Below the pieces are notes generated by a model. The model had not been told where the DNA came from. It made no database searches and worked only from the letters and a program-made list of their open reading frames with translations. Shown here piece by piece: positions 26,174 through 36,928 of a stretch of 64,000 nt of DNA. Location of the stretch: contig NZ_CP038020.1 of assembly GCF_010120595.1 (NCBI RefSeq), positions 1,736,001 to 1,800,000 of the forward strand, read 5' to 3'. How positions within the stretch are numbered: the stretch's first letter is position 1; each line of letters begins with the position of its first letter. The position numbers and the translations under genes are program-made. Origin of the DNA: Streptococcus thermophilus. GTDB taxonomy: Bacteria; Bacillota; Bacilli; Lactobacillales; Streptococcaceae.

Positions 26174-29100
26174 ATGGAAAATAGAGTTCAATTTAAACTT
26201 CATAAAGTGAAGATACAATGGGTTACCATTGCCGTGTCTGGTTTGGCATTTTGTGCCTCTTTGATTGGAGTTAGTGTCTCTGCCGACGAGCAGGCAACAA
26301 ATCCATTAAGCTCAGCTAACACAGCTGAGAGCGTCAGCCAAAATCCAGATCTTGTCGTCACAGAAACAACTGTAGCTACGACAAAAGCTAATCAAGTCGC
26401 AACCAATCATACAACTGATTCAACTGCTACTGTTACAGCTGATAAGCAGCCTGTCCATAAAGAAGACCAAGCAAGTAGCACTTACAATTTGGCTAGCATC
26501 GAAACAAGAACTGCTACTTCAAATTCAGAAGTAGCTAGCTCAGCTACTGACGTAAACAGTCAAGTACCAGAATCTGTTGAAACTGCTGTCGTTTCTGGTG
26601 GTCATTTCAAGAGCGATGCTGATGGCAACTGGTACTATCTCAAAGACGGGAAAAATCTGACTGGTGCTCAAAACGTTGACCATTTCGACCTTTATTTCCA
26701 CGAGAATGGCAAGTAGGCCAAGGGGGAAATTGTCACTGAAAATGGACAATTTTTCTACTATGACCAGGACAATGGACGTAAGGTAACAAATACTTCTATC
26801 AACATCGATGGTCAAACCTATAATGCAGATGCCCAAGGACGTTTAACACCTGTTCTTCCTGAAACTAACAAACGCAACCAGTTTATCGAAGATAATAACC
26901 ACAACTGGTATTACCTTGGAAAAGATGGCAAACCCGTCACTGGTGCTCAGAACATTGATGGCATTAACCTCTACTTCCACGAAGATGGTAGACAAGCTAA
27001 AAACGAAATCATCACTATTGATGGTGATAGCTACTATTTCGATAAAGACAATGGGCGTCGTGTAACAGGTCGACAAGCTCTTGACAACGTCAACCATAAA
27101 TACTTTGGTTTTTACTACTTCGACAAAGATGGCAAGATGGTCAAAGATGACTTCGTCACCGAGAATGGCGATCTTTACTACTTTGATGCTACTGGCAATC
27201 AACCTAATTTTGTCTTTGTTTCAGATAAAGCTGGTCATTGGTATTACATGAGGTACTTCAAGGCAACTAAAGGTTTCTCAGCCCCATTTGGTTTTGATGC
27301 CGAATTCCTAGACCGTAGCCCGTAGCCAATCCGGACTATAAGACATGCGTGCATAACCTGAACGGCCAACAGTATTACTTTGATACTAAGACTGGTATCA
27401 TGGTAACCAATCGCTATGTTTCTGACGATCAGGGGAATTGGTATTACTTTGGCAAAGATGGTAGAGCGCTTCACGGTTTTCAAACAGTGGACGGTAACCT
27501 TCATTACTTCAATGATAGTGGCCAACAAGTCAAAGGTGACTTTCTTTACTACAATAACGATATTTACTATTTCGATAAGGATAATGGAAATCCAGTAACT
27601 AACCAATTCGTTAATAGAGATGATGCTTGGTACTATTTCGAAGCTGATGGTAAAGAGCCGTCTCTGGTTTCCAAACCATTAACGGACAGAACCTATGTTT
27701 CCACGAATATGGCGTTCAAGCCAAGGGACAATTGGTTACTGTTGACGGCAAAACCTACTACTTCGATCCAAATACAGGTGACAAGTGGGTTAATCGTTCA
27801 CTTACCTTAAACGGTACGGTCTATAACTTTGACAATAATGGTGTGGTAACCACTAAAGCTGACCAAACCACACATCAAAACCAATTTGTTAAGGGTACCG
27901 ATCAAGAATGGTACTACTACGATGCTAACGGCAAAAAGGTCACTGGTTTCCAAACCATTAACAAGGACCTCTACTACTTTAACAATAAAGGCGCCAACAA
28001 GTTCGAGGAGGTATTTTCAACCTAGGTGAAAACTACTACGTCGCCAACAAAGATACTGGTGCTACCCTTCGTAATGCCTTTTATCACGATACATCAACTG
28101 GCCCTTATGGCAACTTCTCTGAAAATATCTATTACGCTGGCAATGACGGTGCCTTCAAGACAGGCTGGTTAGAAGTCAACGGTAACCGATACTACGCTAG
28201 CGACTATTCTGATGACGACACCCCCAAAGGAAACCTTTACACAGGAGTCATCAGTTCACAACTCTTTAGTCCAGATGGGAAACTCTTGACAAACGGTCTC
28301 TAGCCTGAATTCAAGCGTACTGGTGAAAATGCTTATGAGCTTGAGGGTGTCTATGTCACAGATACTAACGGTAATATCAAAGAAGGTCCTTATCAGTATG
28401 ATGGTAAGGTTATTGGGTCTAAATATAGTAGCATCCGCCAATCACAATGGTCAACTTTTGACGAATGGAACATTCTTAATGGACACCTCTACCACTTCGA
28501 CTCAATGCCAATGACCTTCACAGCCCCAAATGGCCAAAAAGTGACCACAAACGTTGCCATTACAACAACTAACAAAGCCCTTACCTATCGAGGTGTGACC
28601 TTTAATTTTGATGCCAAGGGTATTGATGCGACAAAAGAAAAAGCCATCCACTTTGACCAATTGCAAACGGATCCTAGCGGTACAAGTTATCTCTATGAAA
28701 ATGGTCAAAAAGTCACTGGTTTGAAGACCTTTGATGGCGTCAGTTACTATTTCTATGAAGATGGTCGTCAAGCCAAAGGAACAGAGGCTACAATTAACGG
28801 TAAAACTTACCAATTTGACCAATTGACTGGTATCATGACACGCAACGCCTTTTCAAAATCATACAATTATGAAGGCTCTCCACGCTATCCATACTACCCA
28901 ACACGCTACTATGGCAACGACGGAGCTGCTCTTACCGATTGGCAAACCATCGACGGCAAAGACTACTACTTCCTAGCTAGTGGCAACCTTGAAACAGGAC
29001 GTTTTGTCATAGGATACAGAGCCTACAATACTGATGACAATGGCGTAGTTGCTGACCGCAAGGGTGAACCTGCCTATCGCAATCGTATTCTCTACGATAA

Positions 29101-29335
29101 GGGTGACAACTATTACTACAATGACAAAAGTGAGAAAGTTACCGGCTTCCAAGAATTTGACGGAAAAGTCCTCTACTTCGACGCTGAAGGCAAACAAGTC
29201 CTCGGACGCTTTGTCACAGTTGATAACTACACCTATTATTTCGACCCTAAAACAGGGGAAAGATACACTAACCGCTCTGTCCTCATCGATGGTAAAATCT
29301 ATACCTTCGATAAAGATGGACATGTGGTGTCTTAA
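26174..29335 (+). pseudogene. Secreted glucan-binding-repeat protein, heavily decayed
   Basis: It starts with a signal peptide of the streptococcal GTF/Gbp type (KLHKVKIQWVTIAVSGLAF), a Ser/Thr-rich linker to about residue 150, then repeats of the cell-wall/glucan-binding type (WYYL.DGK..TGAQN...YF.E.G.QAKG) to the end, about 1050 codons in total. No GH70 catalytic domain is seen. Lesions: CAG-to-TAG at 26714-26716, frameshifts near 27310, 27660 and 28010, and a TAG near 28301. The last frame is open to 29335. Probably a former glucan-binding adhesin or the shell of a glucosyltransferase. A terminator follows. Confidence 0.85.
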
Positions 29336-29344
29336 GATGAGATG

Positions 29345-29373
29345 AAACCAAGACTTATGTCTTGGTTTTTTTG
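29345..29373 (+). terminator. Terminator of the glucan-binding-protein gene
   Basis: AAACCAAGAC-TTAT-GTCTTGGTTT followed by TTTT. Confidence 0.9.
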
Positions 29374-29407
29374 ACACCAAAATGATAGGCTAGGAGGACT
29401 CTAGTAT

Positions 29408-29770
29408 TGTACTGACCCCAAAAAGTTAGACAACTAATTTATCCAAAGGATTTAGTTCTGTATTACACAGGACTAAGTCCTTTTAATTTTACCTTAATGC
29501 GTTTGTTGTTGTAATAATCAATATAGTCTACAATAGCTTGTTCCAATTGCTCAAGTGAGTGAAACGTCTTCTCGTAACCATAAAACATCTCAGACTTAAG
29601 AATGCCAAATAAGGACTCCATCATACCATTTGTCTGGACTATTTCCCTTACGTGACATTGACGGTTGGATCCCTTTATCCTCTAAAAATTGATGATAATA
29701 CTGATGTTGGTATTGCCAACCTTGGTCGCTATGGGAAATTGTATTTTCATAATATTCTCTGTTATAATCA
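29408..29770 (-). mobile_element. IS3-family insertion sequence remnant
   Basis: The 3' third of an IS3-group (IS150/IS861-like) orfB transposase on the minus strand: HSDQGWQYQHQYYHQFLEDKGI (second catalytic Asp), then after an inserted A (PDKW for PDNG) MMESLFGILKSEM with the catalytic Glu, ending KSFG at 29439. A terminal sequence TGTACTGACCCC lies at 29408. The other end is missing; the element stops about 28 bp before the next gene's start. Not mobile. Confidence 0.85.
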
Positions 29771-29797
29771 CAATATATCAAGGAGGAATTAAAGAAC

Positions 29798-30948
29798 ATG
29801 AATAAGAAATTACATGCTATTATTGGGTCTTAGTGCTGCAATTTTAGCACTTGGGCTATCATCTTCTGCACTTGCAGATGAACAATAATTGCCAGTAAGT
29901 CTTCCCGCTAAAGAGGCTCTTGATAACACTTCTTTTGAAAACCTAGTTGTTGAAAACATCCCTGCTTCAGCCGTTGATGTTAATCTAGCAAACGAATCCG
30001 CAAACACAGTTACTACTGCTAATCCTGCCACTGAAGTTAACTCAGCGACCACTGCTGTCCTTAATGAGGAAGTAACTGCACCTGCACCAGTAATTGAAAA
30101 TGCAACCCCTGTAAATCTTGAAGAATCAAGTCCAGTTGTATACACACCAACAGTTGATGAGCGTGTGTCAGAAGTTCGTATTCATCATATCCGTCGAACA
30201 ACCGAAGCAAGTTACTCACAATTCAGCTTTCAAACAGATGTGCTTTACGCAACGATTTAAACTCCTGCTTTCACTGAATACGACAAAGCTGCTTTTGCGC
30301 CAGCAACCGTTACCGATGAAAATGGAAAAACATGGTATTTTGCTAAATACGATGACATGGTGCTTAACAACAAGAGTAATTACGGTGCTCCAAAAAAAGG
30401 AATTGTTTCAAGTCCCATTATTGATGTCACCTACTTCTATGATGATGTTAGCCTTGCCGCCAACTGTCGCGCAACAGGCCCGTTTTGTCGATGATAAGGG
30501 ACAGGAAATTGCTCCAACAAAAGTCAACATGGTTAGACGCGATATTGATTTAGCTTACTATGCCTATTCCCCGACTGCACCTAAAACAATTCAGGTGAAT
30601 GGTAAAACATATGAGCTACAATTAATCGATGACCAAGAAATTAAGTCACACAAATTTAGCATCTCAAATACTGTGACAATCACGTATATTTACAAGGAAG
30701 TAACTGAAGGTACAGCTGAAAAACCTGTTACACCAACTACTCCAGTTATACCAACAAATAATAAAAAATTTCGTCTTCCTAAAGGCAATAACGGTGTAAA
30801 AACGCGTATCCCTGTTAACTACAAACACCAAACAAATTCTTCAAACCAAGGAACTGCAAAATTACGTCTCCCTAAAGGGAATAATGGTGTCAAAACACGT
30901 GTACCATCTAAAAAGAACACTCCTATCCTTGCAGTAGATTACCTATAA
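29798..30948 (+). pseudogene. Secreted surface protein with MucBP-like region, decayed
   Basis: ATG after AAGGAGG, then signal peptide LGLSAAILALGLSSSALADEQ in a shifted frame, TAA at 29886-29888, an Ala/Val/Thr/Glu-rich region, TAA at 30258-30260, a frameshift near 30465, and a C-terminal part with VTITYIYKEV (end of a MucBP-like unit). Two copies of RLPKGNNGVKTR close the protein. No LPxTG follows. At least two stops and two frame changes make it dead. IS3 remnant sequence abuts its 5' side, so its promoter may also be lost. Confidence 0.75.
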
Positions 30949-30957
30949 GTAATAAAT

Positions 30958-30992
30958 AAACAAAGATAAACTAAACTCGTCTTTGTTTTTTT
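30958..30992 (+). terminator. Terminator between the surface-protein remnant and the ABC operon
   Basis: AAACAAAGA/TCTTTGTTT stem and a T run. Confidence 0.7.
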
Positions 30993-31017
30993 CATTCCTA
31001 ATCAACACAGTAGTTTT

Positions 31018-31782
31018 TTAAATCATATATTCCAAGTCGTAACTAGCATCAGAAAGAATACGTGCCAAAAATTGTTGGGTGCGTTTTTCTTTTGGTCTGT
31101 AAAAAATGTCCTTTGGACTCCCCTCTTCAATGACATGGCCACCATCCATAAAGACAACATGATTAGCTACATCTCGTGCAAAGCCCATCTCATGAGTAAC
31201 GACTACCATTGTTGTTCCTTCATTAGCAAGTTGTTTCATAACGTCGAGAACATCCCCGACTAACTCTGGATCAAGTGCAGATGTTGGTTCATCCAACAAG
31301 ATAACTTCTGGTTTAACTGCAATTGCTCTGGCTAAGCCAATACGTTGTTGTTGACCACCTGAAAGTTGTGAAGGATAGTAATCTTTAAACTCCAAAAGAC
31401 CAACTTTCTTAAGTGCCTCTTTAGCAATTTGTTGTGCTTCACCTTTTGGAACTTTTCTAGCAATCACTAAACCTTCTAAGATGTTCTCAATGGCAGTCTT
31501 ATTGGCAAATAAATTGTAATGTTGGAATACAAAAGCCGTTTTCTTTCGTATATCCAAAATCTCTTTTTTCGACAATTTGTCCAAAGAGTAATCCTTACCA
31601 GCAATTGTTAATTGCCCTCCATCTGCATTTTCCAAATGATTAAGGCAACGTAAGAAAGTTGTTTTTCCTGAACCAGATGGTCCCAATATAACAACTACAT
31701 CTCCCTGTTTCACTTGTAGATTAACATCAACAAGAACCTGACGATCTCCAAATGTTTTTGATATATGTTTAGCTTCTAGCAT
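31018..31782 (-). CDS. Amino-acid ABC transporter ATPase (second system)
   Basis: 254 residues with Walker [17 protein letters not shown]-loop, [23 protein letters not shown] and VVTHEM. Last gene of a five-gene unit whose first gene is the URO-D-like protein. GlnQ/TcyC class; all motifs intact. Confidence 0.93.
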   Translation of the reverse strand: MLEAKHISKTFGDRQVLVDVNLQVKQGDVVVILGPSGSGKTTFLRCLNHLENADGGQLTIAGKDYSLDKLSKKEILDIRKKTAFVFQHYNLFANKTAIENILEGLVIARKVPKGEAQQIAKEALKKVGLLEFKDYYPSQLSGGQQQRIGLARAIAVKPEVILLDEPTSALDPELVGDVLDVMKQLANEGTTMVVVTHEMGFARDVANHVVFMDGGHVIEEGSPKDIFYRPKEKRTQQFLARILSDASYDLEYMI

Positions 31783-31793
31783 AGTGACTCCCT

Positions 31794-32480
31794 CTACGTA
31801 AATTGCAATTTTCTTTCTCCAAAATTAAAGAGAACTTGAATGATACCACAAATGATTAAATATAAAATGAAGATGACAAAATAAGATTCAAAATATTGAT
31901 ATCCATATGCTGCTTCAACTCGTGCAATTGCTGTTATATCCTTAATCGTCATAACAAAAACAAGTGAGGTACCTTTTACAATATTAATAAATAAGTTACA
32001 CAAATTTGGCAGAGCAGCTTTAAGCGCTTGTGGAAAAACTATTCTCAAATAGGCTTGTCTTGTTGTTAAACCTATGGCTTGTGCAGCTTCTAGCTGCCCC
32101 TTATCAACAGTTAGCAATGCTGAACGAATGATTTCAGATAAGCTTCCTGTTGTCATCAAGCTATAGATAATAAAAGCATAGTAGAGCGGATTAACCTTGA
32201 AGATATCTACATGACTTCCAATTCCTTTAAAAAACTGGTTTAGTAAACTGGGGAATAAACTATAAAAAAATAAAATTAACAAAATGGGTGGCGTTGCTCG
32301 GATAAAGGCAAGATAAATAACTGAAAATGTTTTGACACCTCTAACCTGATAAATTTGACCTAACGCTAAGAAAAGAGCAGGTAGAAAACTCAATAGAATA
32401 GCCACAACCATGATTCCAAGTGTTACTGGGACCCCATGTAAAGCTTTGATAAAGGTATCAATAATAAAAGTTGAATTCAT
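31794..32480 (-). CDS. Amino-acid ABC transporter permease (second system, subunit 2)
   Basis: 228 residues, HisM type, with the EAA loop [31 protein letters not shown]. It pairs with the permease encoded just upstream, so the channel is predicted to be a heterodimer. A GAGGT site precedes the start. Confidence 0.9.
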   Translation of the reverse strand: MNSTFIIDTFIKALHGVPVTLGIMVVAILLSFLPALFLALGQIYQVRGVKTFSVIYLAFIRATPPILLILFFYSLFPSLLNQFFKGIGSHVDIFKVNPLYYAFIIYSLMTTGSLSEIIRSALLTVDKGQLEAAQAIGLTTRQAYLRIVFPQALKAALPNLCNLFINIVKGTSLVFVMTIKDITAIARVEAAYGYQYFESYFVIFILYLIICGIIQVLFNFGERKLQFT

Positions 32481-32483
32481 TTT

Positions 32484-33176
32484 TTACCTCGCTTTGATAC
32501 TCAATTTTTTCTCTATCATTCTAGAAATTAGAGATATTATTAATGCTATTCCCCAATATACAAGGGCAACAGCTGTGTATGTCTCCAAAGAATAATTTCC
32601 TAAATGACGACTAATCAAAAGGTTTCCCTTCCCCATGACATCAATAAATCCAATCGTATAAGCCAATGCTGAATCACGCATTAGGTTAAGCATAGCTGTT
32701 GTAATATTAGGTAAAGCAATCCTAAATGCTTGAGGGGCAATAATTCTTACAAAAGTTTGTTCAGAAGTAAGTCCAATACTAAGCCCAGCTTCTAATTGTC
32801 CTTTAGGAATTGCTTGATAAGCTGCTTTAAACACTTCTGATATCATTGCTGAAAATAGGAGAACCATGGTCACAAGAACAAATATCAATTTAGACCAATC
32901 GTTTATATCTAACCCTAACCACCAATTGAGAAATTCAGGAACTCCATAGAATACCAAGAACAACAATACAATAGGTGGAGTACAACGTAAGATAAAAACA
33001 TAACCCTTAGCCAGATTTTCAAGAACTTTATTCTTAGAAAGACTTGCCCATGTTATCAAACCTCCTAATAACGACCCTAGTATAGTCGTTAACAAGAGAA
33101 CTAACAATGTCATTGGTAAGCCCTTTATGATTTCGGGAATTGCTCCAATCACTTTTGAAATGTCGTAATTGACCAT
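32484..33176 (-). CDS. Amino-acid ABC transporter permease (second system, subunit 1)
   Basis: 230 residues with the EAA loop LEAGLSIGLTSEQTFVRIIAPQAFRIALPN and five predicted helices. Three bp separate it from the next permease gene. Confidence 0.9.
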   Translation of the reverse strand: MVNYDISKVIGAIPEIIKGLPMTLLVLLLTTILGSLLGGLITWASLSKNKVLENLAKGYVFILRCTPPIVLLFLVFYGVPEFLNWWLGLDINDWSKLIFVLVTMVLLFSAMISEVFKAAYQAIPKGQLEAGLSIGLTSEQTFVRIIAPQAFRIALPNITTAMLNLMRDSALAYTIGFIDVMGKGNLLISRHLGNYSLETYTAVALVYWGIALIISLISRMIEKKLSIKAR

Positions 33177-33244
33177 ATTTTCTCCTAACTAAACTCGTTC
33201 AGAAGCTTATCAAAGTAGCCCACTGTTTATACATCACAATCTAA

Positions 33245-34111
33245 TTATTTATCAACAAATGAAAAAACATCTTCGCCAAAGTATTTTTTAGATAACTTTT
33301 CAAGCGTACCGTCTTCTTTTAGTTCCTTGATAGCCTTAGTATATTCTTTTGAAAACTCTTCATTCTTACTATCACGATGGAAGAGTGGGTAAGTCGGAAT
33401 ACCTTTATATGGGAACCAAGTTAACTTATCCGCATATTTATGATAAGCACCATCCTTATCAGTCACAGCTTTTTCAAAAGACAATTTAATATCAAAATAA
33501 GCATCATAACGATTTTCCAAGACCCATGCATAGGCATCTGAAACTTGGAAAGATTCTGCAGATGTCAACTCAATTGGCTGATCTTTATGTTTATCGTTAT
33601 ACTCCTTGATAACATTCCACTGTGCATTTTGTGGTGAGATAGGTACCAATTTCCCCTTTTGTTTGGCAAAATCTGAGATATTTTTATATTTATCTTTATC
33701 TTCCTTACGAATGGTAAATCCAATAATACTTGCTCCAATTGGATCTTTTGGTATGATGAACTTTTTAGCTCGTTCATCTGTGTACCAAGCACCCTTAGTA
33801 CCAATATCATATTTACCTGACTCCAGACCGATTAAGAGGTCATCATCACTTGTTCCTGTATATTCAAATTTATACTGAGGAAGCTTTTTATCAATTTCCT
33901 TTAATACAGCTACCTCATAGCCATCAGAGTTACCATCTTTATCCACAAAATCATAAGGAACATAGTTCTGATTATGGGCAACTTTTAGTGTTGTCACCTT
34001 TCCAGAGTCTGATTTTCCCTTTTTATCTCCTGTTAAACTACGTCCAATAACTGTAGCTCCAATAAGTGCTACAACAACAGCTCCACCAATAATCCATGTC
34101 TTTTTACTCAT
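33245..34111 (-). CDS. Amino-acid ABC transporter substrate-binding protein (second system)
   Basis: 288 residues, family-3 binding protein with an N-terminal membrane segment (residues 5-25) and no lipobox cysteine. Binding-fold blocks are NYVPYDFVDKDGNSDGYEVAVLKEI and the aspartate-containing DDDLLIGLESGKYDIG. The layout resembles sulfur-amino-acid (TcyA-like) binding proteins, but the ligand cannot be set from sequence. Good GGAGAG site. Confidence 0.85.
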   Translation of the reverse strand: MSKKTWIIGGAVVVALIGATVIGRSLTGDKKGKSDSGKVTTLKVAHNQNYVPYDFVDKDGNSDGYEVAVLKEIDKKLPQYKFEYTGTSDDDLLIGLESGKYDIGTKGAWYTDERAKKFIIPKDPIGASIIGFTIRKEDKDKYKNISDFAKQKGKLVPISPQNAQWNVIKEYNDKHKDQPIELTSAESFQVSDAYAWVLENRYDAYFDIKLSFEKAVTDKDGAYHKYADKLTWFPYKGIPTYPLFHRDSKNEEFSKEYTKAIKELKEDGTLEKLSKKYFGEDVFSFVDK

Positions 34112-34129
34112 ATTAATCTCTCCTATTTC

Positions 34130-35128
34130 TTATAAAATTGCTGCTTCACGAACCCATGCAATACGCTCGAGGCTAATATCACTAGGAATCGTACAATCAG
34201 CCCCTATGATTAACCCATGAGTTCCTGTATCAGCAATAATCTCTTTAACCTTTTCTTGAATGACCTCTTTACTTCCATTGTATAAAAGACCATCTTTACC
34301 ATTTTCAAAACCTCCAAGAACTGTCCGGCCACCAAAAATATTACGACCTTCTGCCAAACTAATTCCTTCAGAAACAACCGCCCAATTAACTACCTGAGCA
34401 GGATAATCTTTAAAAAGTTCAATGTTGTTACGGGCCCCTTCATAACCACAAATATGTAGAATATTATGTCCTTTAGCTTCGTTAGCTGCTTCTAAAACCT
34501 TTAATTCACTTGGAGCAATGATTTCCTTATAAATCTCAGCGCTAACACGATTATCTTGAATACTTTGAACACTTAGGTAAATACCATCAGCACCTGCTTC
34601 TTCAATCACCCTCTGACTAAGACTTGCAATGTCTTCGCCAATAACATCTAAAACATGATTAAACGCCTTACGGTTCTCCACCATGTAATCTGCGATAAGA
34701 TCATCCCCACCTGAAACTCTTCCAACTAACCATTTAAAATAAGTAACAGGAGCGAAAATATTGTAAATTGCAACAATATCTTCAGGAAAATCGGCAATCA
34801 GACTTTTTACAAGTTCAACTTGTGCAGAAATCCAAGGATGTTTTGCACCTAAAGGTTCAAGCCTTTGCAAATCACTGATTGATTTAAAATCTTTAAAAGC
34901 TGGTTGTGGGTAGGCAAAGAAACCATCACTCATCAATTTAACAAAATCAGGTTTGACTTCTGCAATAAAATTTTTATGACCAGCTTTGTTCTTATCAATA
35001 ATTCCTGGATTTTCAAAACCATGTAACCACTCGTCTTCAGTTGTAAAATGATGCCAAAATCCTACTGGAACACGATCAACACTCTCTCCACGAAATGCTT
35101 TCAAAACTAACTCTCTTTTTTCTGACAT
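34130..35128 (-). CDS. URO-D-superfamily protein, methyltransferase-like (MtaA/CmuA type)
   Basis: 332 residues with the uroporphyrinogen-decarboxylase barrel. PVGFWHHFT replaces the decarboxylase N-terminal substrate motif (PVWxMRQAGRYL), so heme synthesis is unlikely. HICG (His and Cys) and GADCTIP (Cys) have the spacing of the zinc site that activates thiols in MtaA, MtbA and CmuA methyltransferases. It heads an amino-acid importer operon, suggesting transfer of a methyl group to or from an imported thiol or sulfur amino acid. No cobalamin gene is seen, so the methyl donor is unclear. Confidence 0.8.
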   Translation of the reverse strand: MSEKRELVLKAFRGESVDRVPVGFWHHFTTEDEWLHGFENPGIIDKNKAGHKNFIAEVKPDFVKLMSDGFFAYPQPAFKDFKSISDLQRLEPLGAKHPWISAQVELVKSLIADFPEDIVAIYNIFAPVTYFKWLVGRVSGGDDLIADYMVENRKAFNHVLDVIGEDIASLSQRVIEEAGADGIYLSVQSIQDNRVSAEIYKEIIAPSELKVLEAANEAKGHNILHICGYEGARNNIELFKDYPAQVVNWAVVSEGISLAEGRNIFGGRTVLGGFENGKDGLLYNGSKEVIQEKVKEIIADTGTHGLIIGADCTIPSDISLERIAWVREAAIL

Positions 35129-35511
35129 AAGATTCTCCTTTTCTTTTATCCTAATATCAACAGCTTAATGAACATACCTAAAATTCTATAAACTCCTATT
35201 ATCATCGCTGTTTCAAAAGTGAATGACATAATCCTATCAGAGAATAACAAATCAGTAAAATAAAAAAATTTTATCCTCTGCCATAAATTTAATTTATGAT
35301 TAAAGTATCAAACTCCCAATCAAGCCAGTAGTTATCTATTATCAAGCTATCTATCACTATAAAGTATTATCCCTGTTGGTTATAAGTAATTCTTAACGCC
35401 AAGATAAATAATTTCTATCACAAACATCATTTAATCTCTGGTCTTCTTGAAAAATCACTTATCTGACTAACTTTGCTATAATAGTCTCAAACAAAGCAAA
35501 GGAGACTTTTT
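35129..35511. promoter_or_regulatory. Divergent region: leader of the URO-D/ABC operon and gpx promoter
   Basis: For the minus-strand operon, CATAAATT-N-AATTTATG (35282-35298) is a perfect 8-bp inverted repeat about 155 bp upstream of the start. It is similar in core to the repeat at 20801-20820 before the other amino-acid operon. For gpx, TATAAT with extended TG at 35477-35482 is clear. A -10 for the operon could not be fixed, and no T-box or SAM riboswitch is visible. Confidence 0.45.
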
Positions 35512-35994
35512 ATGACTAACTTATACGATTTTACAGTTTCAGACCAAGCTGACCAACCTGTGTCTCTCCAGGACTATAAGGGAAAGGTAGTTCTAATTGT
35601 CAACACAGCAACAGGCTGTGGTTTGACGCCACAGTATCAGGGCTTACAGAAACTCTATGACAAATACAAAGACCAAGGATTCGAGATTCTTGATTTTCCT
35701 TGTAATCAGTTTATGGGTCAGGCTCCAGGTAGTGCTGAAGAAATAAACACCTTTTGCACCCTCAACTACCATACAACCTTCCCTCGTTTTGCCAAAATCA
35801 GGGTCAATGGTAAGGAAGCTGAGCCACTTTTTGATTGGCTTAAGAAAGAAAAATCCGGACCACTTGGGGCTAGAATTGAGTGGAACTTTGCTAAGTTTTT
35901 GATTAACCGTGAAGGACAAGTCGTCGAACGCTTTTCTTCCAAAACTGATCCACTAAAAATGGAAGAGACTATCACGTTTCTTCTCAATAACTAA
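35512..35994 (+). CDS. Glutathione-peroxidase-family thiol peroxidase
   Basis: 160 residues, thioredoxin-like. [12 protein letters not shown] holds the peroxidatic Cys, [11 protein letters not shown] the second Cys (probable resolving Cys) and [10 protein letters not shown] the Trp-Asn pair of the catalytic tetrad. Bacterial homologues (BsaA type) reduce peroxides with thioredoxin or glutathione in the cytosol. Good AAAGGAG and promoter. Confidence 0.92.
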   Translation: MTNLYDFTVSDQADQPVSLQDYKGKVVLIVNTATGCGLTPQYQGLQKLYDKYKDQGFEILDFPCNQFMGQAPGSAEEINTFCTLNYHTTFPRFAKIRVNGKEAEPLFDWLKKEKSGPLGARIEWNFAKFLINREGQVVERFSSKTDPLKMEETITFLLNN

Positions 35995-36000
35995 AAACAA

Positions 36001-36060
36001 AAAACGAGAGTAAAACTAGAACGACAATCACTGACTGTCGCCGGTTCTGCTCTCGTTTTC
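36001..36060 (+). terminator. Terminator of the peroxidase gene
   Basis: Long interrupted stem (AAAACGAGAG...CTCTCGTTTT with an inner GACAG/CTGTC segment). Symmetric, so it may serve both flanking genes. Confidence 0.8.
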
Positions 36061-36101
36061 TGTGTTAAGAAAAAAAGTATAGAAAGAAAATTCTCTTTAT
36101 T

Positions 36102-36362
36102 TTAGAACAAAGCTGTCAATGCTGTAATCATTCCAAAGATGATACCTGGCGCATTTGCATCAGCCAGGGGAAGGTCACGTTCTTTTTTAAAGAGACCATA
36201 GTAAACCCAAAGACTACAGTTGACAGCTGCTACCAAAGGTTGAATAAAGTTTCCTTCATGACCAGACAGATTGTCCATGATTTGTGGCACGTAAGATACG
36301 TACATCATTACTGACATGAAGGTCGCTACCCAACATAGGGTTTTCATTTGTTTATCAGACAT
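36102..36362 (-). CDS. SemiSWEET-type sugar transporter
   Basis: 86 residues with three membrane helices. YVSYVPQIMDNL carries the PQ-loop Pro-Gln of helix 1, and AAVNCSLWVYYGLFKKERD carries the Asn and Trp that line the sugar pocket in helix 3. Half-size SWEETs work as dimers and facilitate sugar movement. Strong GGAGGAG. Single gene unit. Confidence 0.88.
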   Translation of the reverse strand: MSDKQMKTLCWVATFMSVMMYVSYVPQIMDNLSGHEGNFIQPLVAAVNCSLWVYYGLFKKERDLPLADANAPGIIFGMITALTALF

Positions 36363-36447
36363 GTTGATTCTCCTCCTTCATAAAAAAATTCACTTTGTCC
36401 TTTAGACCTGTTATATTATCCTCGAGACATGTTTCAATCTTTTAAAA

Positions 36448-36925
36448 TTAAAACAGTGTCCATCTCACGCTATCATAGCAAAGAATGCAAGGATTCTGGG
36501 ACAATGTTAATAAGCGGAAGTCATAAAAATGTCCCATCATGAGAAAAGAAGCGAAATAGCCAAGGAGCGCTCCAGCTCCAAAACTGAGTCCAAAAGCCCA
36601 AAATCGTTTAGCCAACTGGCCATTGCTATACCGCAAAGTCTTTAAAATTCCTAATTATTCCTTGTGGTCATCGACAAATTGTTTGATATAAAAACACATG
36701 AGTAGGATTGACGTTAAGGACAAGACAACCCCACTGAACCATGACCACCATCCAAGATAGCGAAACCTGGGCATCATAGTAGGTCTGAATCATCGTATTG
36801 GTTTTAGAAATCTCCAACTGCTCGATATCCAGGTAAAAATTCAAGAAGAGATTGGCCACAGAGACCGCACAAGCCCCAATAATACTGACGACAACTAATT
36901 TTCGAATATCTTTTACTGAAAACAT
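36448..36925 (-). pseudogene. FtsX-like ABC permease, decayed and truncated
   Basis: The start at 36925 opens with a typical first helix (LVVVSIIGACAVSVANLFLNF). The frame shifts near 36755. In the shifted frame come WFSGVVLSLTSILLMCFYIKQFVDDHKE, a TAA at 36655-36657, and LGILKTLRYSNGQLAKRFWAFGL (the GILK.LGYS motif of FtsX permeases). The sequence becomes unrelated and stops at 36448. Intact relatives are more than twice as long, with a large extracellular domain that is absent here. Partner of the broken ATPase just upstream. Confidence 0.8.
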
Positions 36926-36928
36926 GGC

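Noticed and set aside
26600..29320. Repeats considered as a CRISPR array
   Set aside because: They are coding repeats of variable length with no constant direct repeat or unique spacers.
26540..29380. Long minus-strand ORFs (up to 135 codons) opposite the glucan-binding repeats
   Set aside because: They are low-complexity Val/Ile-rich mirrors of the repeat codons, lack ribosome sites and disappear where the repeats change frame.
34130..35128. HemE uroporphyrinogen decarboxylase
   Set aside because: The N-terminal substrate motif is absent, no heme genes are near, and zinc-thiol residues of the methyltransferase branch are present.
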